A stretch of DNA of 64,000 nucleotides from Heterodera schachtii (Eukaryota > Nematoda > Chromadorea > Rhabditida > Heteroderidae). The stretch is taken from NCBI GenBank assembly GCA_023374025.1, contig SIJG01000019.1, positions 679,889 through 743,888 on the forward strand, given 5' to 3'. The notes under the pieces were generated by a model. The model saw only the letters and a program-made list of their open reading frames with translations. It made no database searches and was not told where the DNA came from. Position numbers and translations under genes: made by a program. Positions within the stretch are counted from its first letter, which is position 1, and every line of letters begins with the position of its first letter. Of this stretch, positions 45,801-57,772 are shown one piece after another.

Positions 45801-46359
45801 TAGGGCTTCCTTTTTTAGGTAAGAAAAATCGCGAAATAGGTATTTAAATAGGTACAAAAAACACGAAATAGTTTTATTAAATAAGTGCAAAACCCCGAAA
45901 TAGGTAGAAAAATAAGTAAATAAAATTTTTTATTAATGTTTTTTAGTAGGAAAAAGCTAACAAAGAGTGAAATTTTGGTTCTGTTTCTTTGTAAACGAAT
46001 AATCTTAATATTTTTAATATTTTGACATTAAAAATTTTGTAAATATAAAAAATAAATTGGGGAACATTTTTGAGAAAATTTTCCAATTCTTAGGGGTGGA
46101 TTTGTCGCTTCTTAGGGGTATATTTTTTAATTTTATTGCATTTTTGTTATGCGTTTTTCGAAAATCCTTAAAATAGGTAACAAAAATGCCGAAATAAGTA
46201 TAAAAATAGGTATCTAGGTAATGGGTAGAAAATAAGAATAGTTATTATAAAAGTCATCGTAGAAGCTACAAACCAAGCGGAAAATGCTTTTTTCGTGCTT
46301 ATCTGTGCGTATTAAGTGCGCAAAATTTTTTAAGTATTTACCTAAAAAAAGAAGCCCTA
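45801..46359. mobile_element. hAT non-autonomous element, 559 bp, CGAAATAGGTA family
   Basis: Terminal inverted repeats TAGGGCTTCCTTTTTTAGG and, complemented, TAGGGCTTCTTTTTTTAGG match at 18 of 19 positions. The flanks ATAATTAT (45793-45800) and ATAATTAT (46360-46367) are identical and fit the hAT target pattern. The word CGAAATAGGTA or AAATAGGTA is repeated near both ends in the same orientation. The interior carries CTTAGGGGT phrases and a segment (46240-46310) that is the reverse complement of 7755-7810 and 32350-32400. No transposase, so mobilised in trans. Confidence 0.9.
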
Positions 46360-47340
46360 ATAATTATCAATTTGCCTCGAATGCAGAATTTGCATTAAGT
46401 ATATTTATAATACAATCCACGGCTTAAGCTGCAATTCTGCTGGCCTTTACATATTGCTAGATGAGACTTGCATTTTTTTGATTTACGGTATAATCTAAAA
46501 TTGTTTTTTCTGCATATAATTGGTAAATAATTATTTAACTCTTTTTTCATGTTTTTCGTTATGTTCTGTATAATTGTTATCCAAAATTTTATTTTTAGCT
46601 TTTTTTATTTTTATAAAATTACTATTGTTAAGTTTATGCTGCTAATCAATTTATTTTATCAATTTTTCTTTAATCGTATAATTTTTTTACAAATTTTTTA
46701 AACAAAATACAACAAAAAATATTTGTATAATATTTATTTTTTATTTTGTCTTCGCCTTTTTCCTAATATTTTTTCTTAATAATTTCAATCTTTTGGATGG
46801 GTTTAATTAATTTCCTTTTTAAGTTCGAGATTCGATGTCATAAATTAAAATTTTTTTCATAATTTCTTATCCTTTTCTTCCAAAAAAAGTCACAAACCCT
46901 TGAAAGTATTTAAAATTTCATACAGTTTAAGAGTTGTCAATTTCTATTAATAATTACTAACTTCATTTAATATTGCAATGTAAATATGTTTTAATTTTTA
47001 TTTGACTAATCGCTTTCAAATATTAAATTTAAAATAAATTTATTATTTAATTTAATCCAATTAAATTTATAAATTGTCTTACGCAATGTGACTTTCCTTT
47101 CTAACTTAAACTCACTGTATTTGATCATGTTGTTACATTTTCCATTCGGAACATTATACAATAATTATAATATTCCTTGGTCAAAATTTTCTACACTTAA
47201 AATGTGAATTTAATAATTACATTCTTCTTATTTTTAGAGACATTTAAATTTCTAATCTTTTTATATTTGTTAAATTACTAAAAGACCTTTTAATTTCCGT
47301 AATTTATTTTAAGGCGCAGAATTTATCTAAGAATTTAAAA
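46360..47340. other. A+T-rich block, no gene seen
   Basis: Nothing beyond A+T-rich sequence and a weak island at 46380-46450. Confidence 0.45.
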
Positions 47341-47506
47341 CCTAGAACCAAAAACCGGTACCCCAGGTTTTCGGTTTCTTTTTACCCAAAAAAGTAGTTT
47401 GTTGGTTTCGTTTTTTGGCTCAAAAAGCAGTTTTTGGTTTACGATTTTTGGCCAAAAAAGCCATTTTTTGCTTTTGGTTCGGTTAAACGAAACTTTTCAA
47501 TACCCT
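47341..47506. repeat. Word-repeat end fragment, GGTTT(C) family
   Basis: GGTTTTCGGTTT, TTGGTTTCG, TTTTTGGTTTACG and TTTTGGTTCGGTT repeat up to ATACCCTA, the complement of a TAGGGTAT terminus. This matches the pattern of the hAT-like elements. The left boundary may be CCTAGAACC at 47340, but the flanks do not match. Confidence 0.5.
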
Positions 47507-50500
47507 AGTTTGAATAATTCTTGCTGATCAAAATTCTTAATAGTCTTTTTGGAACCAAAACAAATAGAATTTACTTTTGCATACATTTGTATTCTTAAAC
47601 CACCAGTGGCACACTTCACTCTCGATGCTGCCGAAAAATGAGAAAGTGAAATAGTTTTTTTCAAAAAAATTTTGATAAAATTTTTGTATTGATTAATATA
47701 TTTCAATTTTTAGATTATAATATGTATTTTCGTGAATTTTTGTTAAATCTTTTTTCAAATTAAAATTTAACGCACAGATTGTTTTTTTTTTAATTGAATA
47801 TGATTTAGGTCAATTTCATAAAGTTTTAATCTTTAAAATTGTTTTTAATTTATTTAAAAATTGAATTATTATGTTTATCATGTTTTAGTTATTCTAAGTC
47901 TCCTATATCAACTGCAAAACTTACTTATGTACTGGCATATTTTTCTGTGATTTATTGTTTTATTTATTTTTTAATGAATTTTTTTGAAAAAGGGTCAATT
48001 AAGCATGGTTTGTAATTTTGTGAATTTGCCTAAGTCATTTTATTATTATTTTCTAATGATAGTGAAAAATTATTTACGCTCATTAAAGACCTCGTTACAA
48101 TATGTGTTTTTAATTATTTTTCTATGTTAGTATTTTTAATTTTGTTATCATAAAAAAATTATTTTTATTTTTTTATTAGAATTATTTATCTTTTATTTTA
48201 TGTGTAAAATGGAAACTCAGTTGTTAAAAATATTTAGTAATTTTGAAGAGAAGTTATTATCTTTTTTAATATTTGAATTACTACTAGTCTCTTAATTTAT
48301 TAGACCAATTATATTATAAATTTATATATTATTTTTATTTCAATTGCGTATTTGAGTGAATCATAATTTTAAATTTTCAACAACTCTTTAGTATTACATT
48401 GAAATAACTTTCTTGAATGCTTAATTTGGTGATATTTATTTAAAATTAGTTCTTTTTTATGATTTTTTTCATTTTATTTTGTCCCTTCTTTAAACCATTA
48501 ATTTATGTTACGATTCGTATTCTAAGTTTTCAATAAACCTTTTCAAAAAATAAATTATTTCAAAGTTTTCACTTTTCAAGCTTATAATGAGAAATTTAGA
48601 ATTGTAAGCATTATACATAAGTTTCATTATAAACTTTGTCCATATATTCCGTTCAATATTAAGATAAATTTTTATTTTAATGATCCAAAATTTCAGACAT
48701 AGTATTTTTTCGTGAAACCAGCCGCGTTGTCGTGAAAGAAATTACGGACCTGCTGTCGCTGAATATCGAAAAAAATATAATTCCTATTATTAATTATGAT
48801 GGTTCCCCTTTTTAAATAATTCTGAATTTATTTATTTAAATTTTTATTGTTTTAAATTTAATTTTTTTGTATTTTTAAATAATTTTTATTATATTTTATA
48901 ATTATTTTGCTTTTTTACCAATCAATCATAATTATTCAAACTTTTAAGCTAGAAAATAATATTAAGTTAACAAGGCGAGTGGGCTTCAGAATGCTGTGGT
49001 AAGGCAGTGGGGTTGGTTATTCATCATTCTAAGATACAGCTAGCATATTATCGTAGTTTTAATTAATGTTTTTATTAAATAATTTTATTTTCTTTTTTCA
49101 AAGTAATTTTTTTATCTTTCATTACAATTACTATAATATTATATATTCTCATTATTTTAAAGGTTTTATTTTAAGAAAAATGGCTGGTGAGTAATCATTT
49201 CCTTTGTCTTTGTTATTAACGGAAAGTTTTTTCTTTATTTTATTTTATAAAATTATGATTTGAAATATTATAATATTTCTATATTTTGGTTTTAATATTT
49301 TAATTAGGTATTGAATTACACTTTTGTAACAAATATTAAGGTTATGCCGTCGTTTAATAGTGTTATTTATTTTTTATCAATTTCACTCAAAAGCTATTTT
49401 CAGCAACATGCGTTTAATTTTTTTTTACAATAACTTAATTAAGCCAAATCATTATCGAGATAAAAGTTTTTAAAAGCCAAAATTGTTGTCATGAAAATAA
49501 ATTAACAATAAAATTTTTAATTATAAATTCGTATTAACCAGCTGTTTGACCTCATATCAATGTCTTCAAAGTCTCATAGCTTATTTGTATCAATTCGTAT
49601 CAATTTTATAAATTTATATATAGGAAAAGTTTAAGTTTACTGCTAAATCAATCACTGTCGAAAACCTTTAAGCGAAAAAGAAAATGAAACGGAAATAAAT
49701 TTAAAAATTTTTAAATACGAAAACGACATATTTCTTACACGTTCCCAAAAAAATTTTCCCTACGGCGCCTATCGGCACCGCCGGACGCACATTTATACCT
49801 TGGTTTTTGAAATTTGAACATCAAAAATTTAACCTTTTTCTCCGGTTCTGAAATAGGGGATATAACATAGGAAAAAAAAAAGTTAGGCCAGAAGACAAAA
49901 AAAAGGCCCAATTCTACATATACTACAGCCGCTTAATTTCAAAATTTATATAAATTAAATCTCGTTTTTTGAATTTTGAATTTTTCACCCCTGGTGTGTA
50001 TGTTGTTTTATCAATCATAATGCTTATATTAAATTATTCTTGCCAAAATGTCCCGACTCATGGATTGTAACTGCATAGTTTATTTATTTTTGCAATTGAG
50101 AATTGGTCATATTATTGATTTATCCTTTAAATTAAATTACATTTTATTTCTGAAGTAAAAACTCGTACTTTTGGATTATCTATTTATTTTGAAGTAAATA
50201 ATTTTGGCTAAGAATGAAGATTTTTTTTTTTTTGGAATATTTTAAAATTAATAGGAGTTATTAAAAATACTTTTATAAATTGGGTGATAAAAATTGTTTA
50301 GTATTTTATTTTTGAAGAAGTTTGAACTTTGAGAATTTATTTCATTCAGCGGAGTATTAGATAATTCTTATAATATATGTATATATATGATTTTTTTAGT
50401 TTTATTTTTAGGAACTATTAGCGATATAAGACAATATATTAAGAATCTAAAATACTACTTTTATTTTGATATATTCGTCAATAAAAGGTCTTTTAGTGCA

Positions 50501-51535
50501 ATTTTCGTCAATTAGCATTTAAATTATAAGATTGCTAAGAATCATTTTATAATCCATCCATTATTGTTTTTGGAATACAATTTTACATTTCTTGTTAAAC
50601 CCAATGAAATAAAAAGGATTAACTAGCATCGTTAACCAATTAAAAGGGTTTTTAATTGCAGTTTAAACATGGGTTTAATTTTATAAAATCAACATGACTC
50701 GGACCAAAAAACGGAAGACTAATATTTTTGTTCAAAGATTGTTAAACTTAATGTATTTCCCAAAAAAATTAAGCCAATTATTATAGAAATCATCAACGAT
50801 ATCGTTATTAGAGATATTTAAATATTTTGGCTTTTAAAATGAATACGTAATTTTATAATATAGCAAAACGAACATATTTTGAAATTTTGTCATTATTTAT
50901 TATAGAATAGACTTGTAAGGGCTGTGTTCTTTTATTTTATATTTATTTGTTAGAATGGCAAATTAAATGTTGCTTTAAAATGATCAACGTTAGAATTCAT
51001 ATTATGTTATTAAGACCCTTTAATTTTTACATTATTATTTTTAATAAAAGATTTTATATTTTCTTTATGTTAACTTTATTTTTGTCGATCTCTTTAATGG
51101 TTTGTCGAATTATGTGTTGATTGCTTTTTGGTTTAATATGAAAAATTAATTCGATTGCCCAATAAACATAGTTCTGTAAAAAAACTTAATAAAAATTGAA
51201 TCACAAGAATCTTTTGAAATTTGTATTTTTAAGTTTTTCTATAAATTGTTGATTCATATCCTCATTTATTAAGAAAGGTAAGAAACCATCCGAAAATTAA
51301 TTTAGTGTTTTCTGTTTAAATGTCCATTATTATTAGTACTTTGAAGGATAAAACATTCTAATTCATTTAACACAAACATATTAATTTTAGAAGTAACTTT
51401 TTACTCATTTATTATATTCATTTTCCTTCCTTTAATTATCAAATATGTGGGATAACGTTTTATTATTTTTAAAGAGGTTTTGACTGAGAATTTTGTTGAT
51501 TAAAAAAATTTGATATTATTTTTATTTCTGACTTA
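47507..51535. other. A+T-rich block, no gene seen
   Basis: Islands at 48715-48765 and 48975-49040 have no usable frame. A lone copy of the GATA-loop hairpin lies at 49763-49784. G- and A-rich segments at 49860-49935 look like transposon debris. Confidence 0.45.
49763..49784. repeat. GC-rich palindrome, first of ten GATA-loop hairpins
   Basis: CGGCGCC-TATC-GGCACCG is the same near-palindrome found at 54778, 54909, 55067, 55740, 57149, 57278, 57458, 63452 and 63620. Read in one orientation it is GGYGCC-GATA-GGCGCC. Each is flanked by AAATTTTT-like sequence. Confidence 0.85.
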
Positions 51536-51543
51536 GTAAATAA

Positions 51544-52303
51544 TAGAGATGCGCCGTGACTGAAAAAACCCGTGAACCGTGAAACGTGACCGTGAATTGA
51601 CCCCGTGAATCGTGACCGTGACCGTGAATTGGTACCGTGAATCGTGACCGTGACCGTGATCCAAAAAACCCGTGAAGTTCCCGGTTTTCGTGACCGTGAC
51701 CGTGAATTTTTTTTAGTTAAATTTTTCCCTGTCGGCGAATTTTTTGTTTTTACACTGTCTTTTTTGTGGTAAAATTTTCCAAAAATTTTGGGAACAGGGT
51801 TGTCCAACAGGGACGGCGAATTTTTAAAAATTTGAGTGCAATTTGTGCACAGATTTTGTACAAAAATGGCCAAAAATGAGAACCATAAAAAATTGGTCTC
51901 GAGTCACGGGGTCAAGTCTCGGTCTCGAGCCTCGGAAAATTTTCGGTCTCGAATAGCAGTACATTGGCACGCGCGGAGCGCCCACAATTTTTTTTGGGAT
52001 TTGTTAATTGCTTTTGCCAAAATAACCTAATTTCGAGCGAGTTTTAAAGAAATTTAATGAGTTTTTATTTAAATGGGGTTATCCTTGAAACTTGACTTTT
52101 TATTTGTTTTCGCACAATATTGGTTGTTGAAAAATGACCAAATGTCTCTATGAAAACAAAATATGTAATTCGTAAATTTTCGGTTTTATCCAGTGTAAAT
52201 TTTTCACGGAATAACCGTGAATTGGTACCGTGAATCGTGACCGTGAATGAAAAAACCCGTGAAATTCACGGTAACCGTGACCGTGATTCACGGCGCATCT
52301 CTA
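51544..52303. mobile_element. hAT non-autonomous element, 760 bp, CCGTGA family
   Basis: Perfect 16-bp terminal inverted repeats TAGAGATGCGCCGTGA are flanked by identical 8-bp GTAAATAA at 51536-51543 and 52304-52311, with T at position 2 and A at 7 as in Ac-type hAT insertions. The word CCGTGA (with CGTGAC and CCGTGAAT) is repeated at least 15 times at the left end and about 8 times at the right, mostly in one direct orientation. A different word, GTCTCGAG, appears inside at 51895-51950. The 134-codon minus-strand frame (51469-51873) is the translated word array, not a transposase. Confidence 0.95.
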
Positions 52304-52311
52304 GTAAATAA

Positions 52312-53735
52312 TGTGAATTTTATAAATACATTTTTTTTAAAGTTCATTCTATTAAATATGAGAAATCTTTATAGATTTTGTAAAATGTACTAAATTGCAT
52401 TTCCTAATTTCCACATTGCTTTGCCTTTCATGGCACCCTTTTCTCATATCGAAGCTTGTGTTCCTTAAATTCATTTGTAATTTTTCCTTATTTTAACATT
52501 AATGTTATAACTTAATTATTTTAGTTCTTCAATACCTTTTTCTATACTTATTCTTTTTCAATTGTTTTATTTTTTATCAACTCATTTATTTTTATTTGCT
52601 TCATTTAAATTCCATAAAGCAGAACATTAGACGCCATCATTTTTGTAATATATTGTTAAATTCATTCTGTTCTTAACAAATCCGTGGAAAGAACACACCT
52701 TATAACGATGGGTCTTTATTTAGCAAGTTTTATATTCAAAAAGAATTTATTGGACAATATTTAATTACGATTCAGCGTTTATAATTGTTACATAGTTTTT
52801 TACATTTAATTTTTTCATATTCCAAAATATAAAACATTTGTTTAATTTTTAAAAATTTAAAATTTAAATAATTGATTTGACATTTAATATTATTTAGATT
52901 TTTTCAATTTTTTGATTAGATTAACTTATTCTAAATTTTATAATAAATTTTTTTATAATATAAATGGTGTCTATCGGTTTTTAACTGAATTTATTAGATA
53001 AAATAACGCATTTTTTGTGTTATATTAATTTAAGTTAAATTGATAACTTTTTTCAAATCATAAAAATTTGAACTGCCTTAAAAGCTGTTACGAATTGTTG
53101 ACAGATATTGGACTATTTTTTATCTTAGTTTGTGCATTCAATTACACTAGTATTTCATTCATATTCATTTAAAGGCAATTTTTAAGAACTAAAAGCAATG
53201 TATTCATTTTTAATTCAGTTTTTATGCAGAGATATATGTTCTTTTATTGGTCCTTGGTTGACCTCTGAGCATATTACAATAGTTGAATTATATTTTTAAA
53301 AAAAACTAACGTACGCGACTTTACTCTCCATTATTATTTATATACCTTTTTTTCATTAAATTATTGTGTCCATTGTCCATTCAAGATTATATGAATTTAA
53401 TTATAGAAGTGACTAAAATTAATTTCTTTTAAATTAAATTTCTTTTAAATTTATTAAAAAATTGTAGTAAAATATAAATATATTTTAAGTTGGGAATTTG
53501 TTGCCTCAATTAATTAGAAGGAACATTAAAAGAGCTTTATTATACAATTAAATTTTTTGCAAATTCATATATTTAGAAATTTGAAAATAGAAAATGAGTA
53601 AATTTATTTATATAAAAATCCCAACTTTACTTAATGATGGATTGATCTTTTAGTTTTTACAAATTATTTTACAGATTATTGTGTTTTGGTATGAGTTGGT
53701 TGAAATGAAGTGGAAGGCAAAATGTTCAGCGATGC
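52312..53735. other. A+T-rich block, no gene seen
   Basis: No open frame or island of note apart from 52680-52720. Confidence 0.45.
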
Positions 53736-53965
53736 TCACGAACACTCAACCAACCAAATGTTCTCTCCTTTCCTCAATGGTTAATTGGCGTCACTTTTCA
53801 AAACGACGCCATAGAACACAGAAAGAAGAGCGGAGTCAGAGAAACAGAGAAAAATGAGTGATGAAAGAAATGAAAACAGAGAGAGTAAGAGAGAGAGAAA
53901 GGAAGTGCGAGAGAGAGACGGAGATTAGCTAGAGGACAAAGACAAAGAAAGAGAGAGAAGCTTGA
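53725..53965 (+). repeat. Second copy of hairpin plus GA-rich tract
   Basis: GCGATGCTCACGAACAC, TTGGCGTCACTTTTC...AACGACGCCATAGAACAC and the GAGAGAGTAAGAGAGAG tract follow the order seen at 31880-32206. AAATGAGTGATGAA is shared just inside the tract. Confidence 0.85.
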
Positions 53966-54005
53966 GAAAAACATTTCCATTTTATTTGCACTAACAAATA
54001 AATAA

Positions 54006-54510
54006 CGTGACCGGAAAATGCGTCAGTGGAAAATGCGTCTGTGGAAAATGCGTCAGTGATACAAATATTTTAATATTAAATTCGGTAGTATTGGTATTGT
54101 AATCTAGAAGTATAATTCTATAAGAATATCGTTCTGAATTCCTGACCCCTGACACGAACTCGAACAAAAAGTCGAAAGTTAAATTTTCGAAATTATGATT
54201 TTTCTTCAAAACGGCTTAAATACATGGAAACAAACTGAAATCCATCACTCCTTCAATAAGAGATCATATGCCGTTTTTGAAGCAAAAATGCTAAGTTCGA
54301 AAATTTGGAATTTCGACTTTTTGTTCGAGTTCGTGCCCGGGGTTCGGAATTGGCCGTAATGGATACCGGATTCATGGTCAGTGACCTCGAAAACGCAAGG
54401 AAACTTGTTTATGACAATAAAATTTTTCACTGACGCATTTTCTACTGACGCATTTTCCACAGACGCATTTTCCACTGACGCATTTTCCACTGACGCATTT
54501 TCCGGGCGCC
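54006..54510. mobile_element. Foldback element with 15-bp end repeats, 505 bp
   Basis: Three direct units of GGAAAATGCGTCAGT on the left (54012-54058) face five complementary units ACTGACGCATTTTCC on the right (54428-54503). Further inside, 54135-54185 and 54300-54350 are complementary copies of the TTCGAACTCG/CCCGGGG module. The flanks are ATAAATAA on both sides (53998-54005 and 54511-54518), an 8-bp target duplication fitting hAT, but this sequence is A+T-rich enough to match by chance. The extreme ends (CGTGACC and GGGCGCC) are imperfect. Confidence 0.75.
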
Positions 54511-54555
54511 ATAAATAAAGCAGGGGTGCCATCGAGATTTTGCTGAACTAAGAAC

Positions 54556-55648
54556 TAGGGATGTGCGAGAGTCTCGGTTCCCGACTCGGGAAATTTCTCG
54601 GGTTTTTCGCTTCCCGGTCTCGGTTTTTAGTCTCGGAAACCGAGAAATTTTTATACTGTTAAGAATGACTATTTTGGGGGGAGAGGGTTGCCAGCGAAGG
54701 GGGAAAAGAGGAAAAATTATTGAATTTTAAACATATTTTATAACAAAATTCATGAAAACTCCCAAAAAATTTTCACGTCGGCGCCTATCGGCGCCGCAGT
54801 GCCACAAAATTCTCATAAGATTTCAAAAGTTGACCTAAATTTTGCCATGCAAAAACTAGCCTTTTTGGTGAAATTTTTACCAAGTCGCACTAAATTACAA
54901 AATTTTTCCGGCGGCGCCTACCGGCACCGCCGGATTTCCCCCCGCCTAAAAAAGAATTTTTTTCGAAAAATGCCGCAAAAAAGCCTTTTGAATGTAAAAA
55001 CCGCAAAAATTGATAATTTTTGGTTAAAATCTGTTAACAAATCAGAAAGAAATTATAAAAAAAATCCCGGCGGTGCCTATCGGCACCGCCGGACTCTCTC
55101 CCCTCGCCCATTCCTCAAAATGTTTGGAAAAAGCATACCGCAAAAAAAAATCTTAAAAATCTGATTTTTTGATCCAGGATAAACTGAAAATACGATTTGT
55201 TTATTTGTTCCCCAAAATTGTTAAAATAAATAATAGGAGATGAAAAATAAGTGGATAAATTTTAAAAATAAATGATTTTAAGTAATTTTCGAATGTTCTT
55301 ATTTTTGATTTTAAAATCATATTTTTTGGTCTTGATGTTCTTTTTGAAAACTTTTCGATACGAACCCTGACCTACCGGCACCCACCAGACCCCCATGTTT
55401 TCCAAAAATATTTTGGTTTTTAAAAGCAAAAAATGCCGTCACTTTAATGTTGAGACTCCTAACACCCCATTTTAATGTGTTTTTGATTTAAAAAATATAT
55501 AATTGAACTAATTTCATTTAAATTTCTCGGTTCTCGATTCCCGAGTCGAGAAATTTCACGGGTTTTTTGGGTCTCGGTTCTCGTATCGTTTCTTGGGGTC
55601 ATTTCTCGGTCTCGGTTCTCTGTAAAAATCACTTCTCGCACATCCCTA
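54556..55648. mobile_element. hAT non-autonomous element, 1093 bp, TCTCGG family
   Basis: Perfect 15-bp terminal inverted repeats TAGGGATGTGCGAGA lie between identical 8-bp CTAAGAAC flanks (54548-54555 and 55649-55656), fitting the hAT target pattern. TCTCGGTT, TTCCCG and CGGGAAATTTCTCGGG words crowd both ends, mostly in one orientation (54570-54645 and 55525-55622). The interior has three GATA-loop hairpins (54778, 54909, 55067) spaced 131 and 159 bp within a repeated module (TTTTTGGT, then AAATCTG, then the hairpin). The 121-codon frame at 54799-55164 reads through these modules and is not a recognisable protein. Confidence 0.95.
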
Positions 55649-55656
55649 CTAAGAAC

Positions 55657-56400
55657 ATCAAGGCCAAAAATAACATTTTAGGACCAAAAATAAGAACATT
55701 CGAAAATTGCTTAAATCGCTTAGGTATATAACACTTTACCCGGCGGTGCCGATAGGCGCCGTCGTGGAAAAAAGTTTGTATTTTCAGTTAGGTATTCGTT
55801 ATGCAAATTGTATTTTTTTTACAATTCATAAAATATTTCTAATTTCCTTATGCATATACCTATGTTTGTAGTAATGAAATCGCAAAATATTTTTAAATGC
55901 CATTGATAAGATATAAAATATTTTCTTTCACTTAAAAAAATCCTTTAGAACTCGCATACATTATCATCGCGATTTAAATTTTTTCATCTGCTCATTTTAT
56001 TATAAAATTCATCTAAAAAGGCTTACCCAAAAATTATAATTTCCCCGATTCACAATTTTATTAATTTTTTTCGATTTATTCCATTTGTTATTTACCTTTT
56101 CTTGGTGTCAGTGTCATGTAATTGTTTCTTCAGGATGAATATCGCTTTTCTTCTCGAATTTTTAGTTATAAAAAAGGTGGTCAACTTTTTTAATTTATCA
56201 ACTTTATTGATTCATTCTCATATAAAATTTTTTTATTATATGAATAAATTTTTATCTATTTACAAGAAAAAACCAACGACGATCGTTTGTGTCCAGGGCT
56301 TAAGTTACTCGAATTATACATAAACTATTATTTTTTTAATTGTAATAGACAAAATGAAATAATAAAAATAATCATTAATATTTTTGAAATTAATGTTTTA
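55657..56400. other. Mostly A+T-rich; one lone hairpin
   Basis: A GATA-loop hairpin at 55740-55762 lies outside any complete element, probably a leftover. A 73-codon frame at 56102-56323 has no support. Confidence 0.45.
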
Positions 56401-56404
56401 TTTT

Positions 56405-56857
56405 AAATGAATTACTTTAATATTGCTCAATGCAAGAATGTCATTGTCATAATTGCTTTAAAAATAATATGTATTCAACAATTGTAATGCTATAAAATAC
56501 ATAACAATATTTGACTTTAGTATATTCTTATAGTAATTGTGTGAATTTTATTTTAAATTTTGAATATTTTTTTACAAACTTTTGTGTTTATTAGTTGTGT
56601 TTTTTCTTTTAAATTATTTTTTTGCCAAATAATTTCTTCTTATTAAAAAGTGAATTAATTATTAGCAATTGTTAGTTATTTGTTTTGCATTATTAAAATT
56701 TTTTAGCCAATAAAATTTTGAGAATTTTTTTCCACTCTTTCCTTTCCATTTTTCTTTACTCGTCAGCCTGGGCATGCCTTGCAGACAAGCATAAAGTTCT
56801 CTTTCTCGTACTCAAAGTTTGTCAAATAAAAGGTTTAATAAAAAATTTTGCTTTAAT
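56405..56857. repeat. Long-range duplicate of 29535-29963
   Basis: Same order of phrases as the 29.5 kb copy; ends next to AATATTTTCACATTTAATAA, where the other copy has about 170 bp between. Confidence 0.9.
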
Positions 56858-56905
56858 ATTTTCACATTTAATAATTTTTTATTCGTGTTAAGATACTCTC
56901 CAAAA

Positions 56906-57770
56906 CAGGGTTCGTAAGTGTCCTTATTCCTTATTTCTAAGATATGTCGTTACTTGGAGGGGCGGCCAGATCTTAGAAAATGAAAATGTCCTCCTTATTT
57001 CTAAGATTTTTCTTATTTTCAGGCTTCACCAAAACTTTTTAAATTTTTTCTGATAATGTTTATTTCGCTGGTTTTTGAGAAAAAAACTTTAAAATGGCCA
57101 TTTTTATGTAAAAATGCTACCAAAAACTCCCAATTTTCAATTTTTTTACGGCGGCACTTATCTGCACCGCCAGTCCGCAAAATTGTTCTTAAAAATTTTC
57201 TCAAAATCGCACAAAAATTGGTCATTTTTGGTGAAAGTCTGTGGGCAAAATGAATTCAAATTTTCAAAAAATTCTCCCGGCGGCGCCTATCGGCACCGCC
57301 GGCCCTAAAATTTGATAGCATTTTGATCAAATAAATTGTAAAAATTTACTGATTTGAAAAAATTGCTAAATGTTATTATTTTTGACCCTAAAATCTTATG
57401 TTTCGGCCTTGGTGTTCATTTTGAAAAATTACCGTTCGGCACCATGGTTTTGGCGGGCCGGCGGTGCCGATAGGCGCCGCCGGAAAATTTTTAGTAATTT
57501 TAAATGAATTTTATTAAGAAAATTTGTTCAAAATCTCAAAAATTTTCAATATTTCCCGCCTTCGTGGATGAATTAACTTTTAAATTTTTAAAACGCTTGG
57601 AGTCCCCAATCCCCCGAAATAGTGTCGGGGGGTCGGGGGGCAAAAAGTCGGGGGCCGGGGACCTCGGGGGACGACATGTCGGGGGTCGGGTCGGGGGATC
57701 GGCCCAAAAAACGTCTCGGGTCGGGTCGGGGGCCGGGGGGCTCGGGGTCGGGGCTTAACCCTAGCTCAAA
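56906..57770. mobile_element. Composite of hAT-like ends and hairpin modules
   Basis: Starts CAGGGTTCGTAAGTGTCC with repeated CCTTATTTCTAAGA words (56930-57015), which fits a hAT-like left end preceded by CTCCAAAA. Three GATA-loop hairpins follow (57149, 57278, 57458, the last reversed). A G-rich word array then ends TTAACCCTA (57765), the complement of a TAGGGTTAA terminus. The two ends do not match each other, so this is probably two nested or broken elements. Confidence 0.55.
57620..57758 (+). repeat. G-run array (TCGGGGG words), G-quadruplex candidate
   Basis: More than a dozen runs of three to six G, mostly as TCGGGGG, TCGGGTCGGG or CCGGGG, lie in about 140 bp, in a region otherwise A+T-rich. 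Frames across it give Gly- or Pro-rich peptides and are artefacts. Confidence 0.85.
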
Positions 57771-57772
57771 CC

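Noticed and set aside
51469..51873. 134-codon minus-strand frame as a gene
   Set aside because: Most of it is the translated CCGTGA array of the hAT element and it shows no domain.
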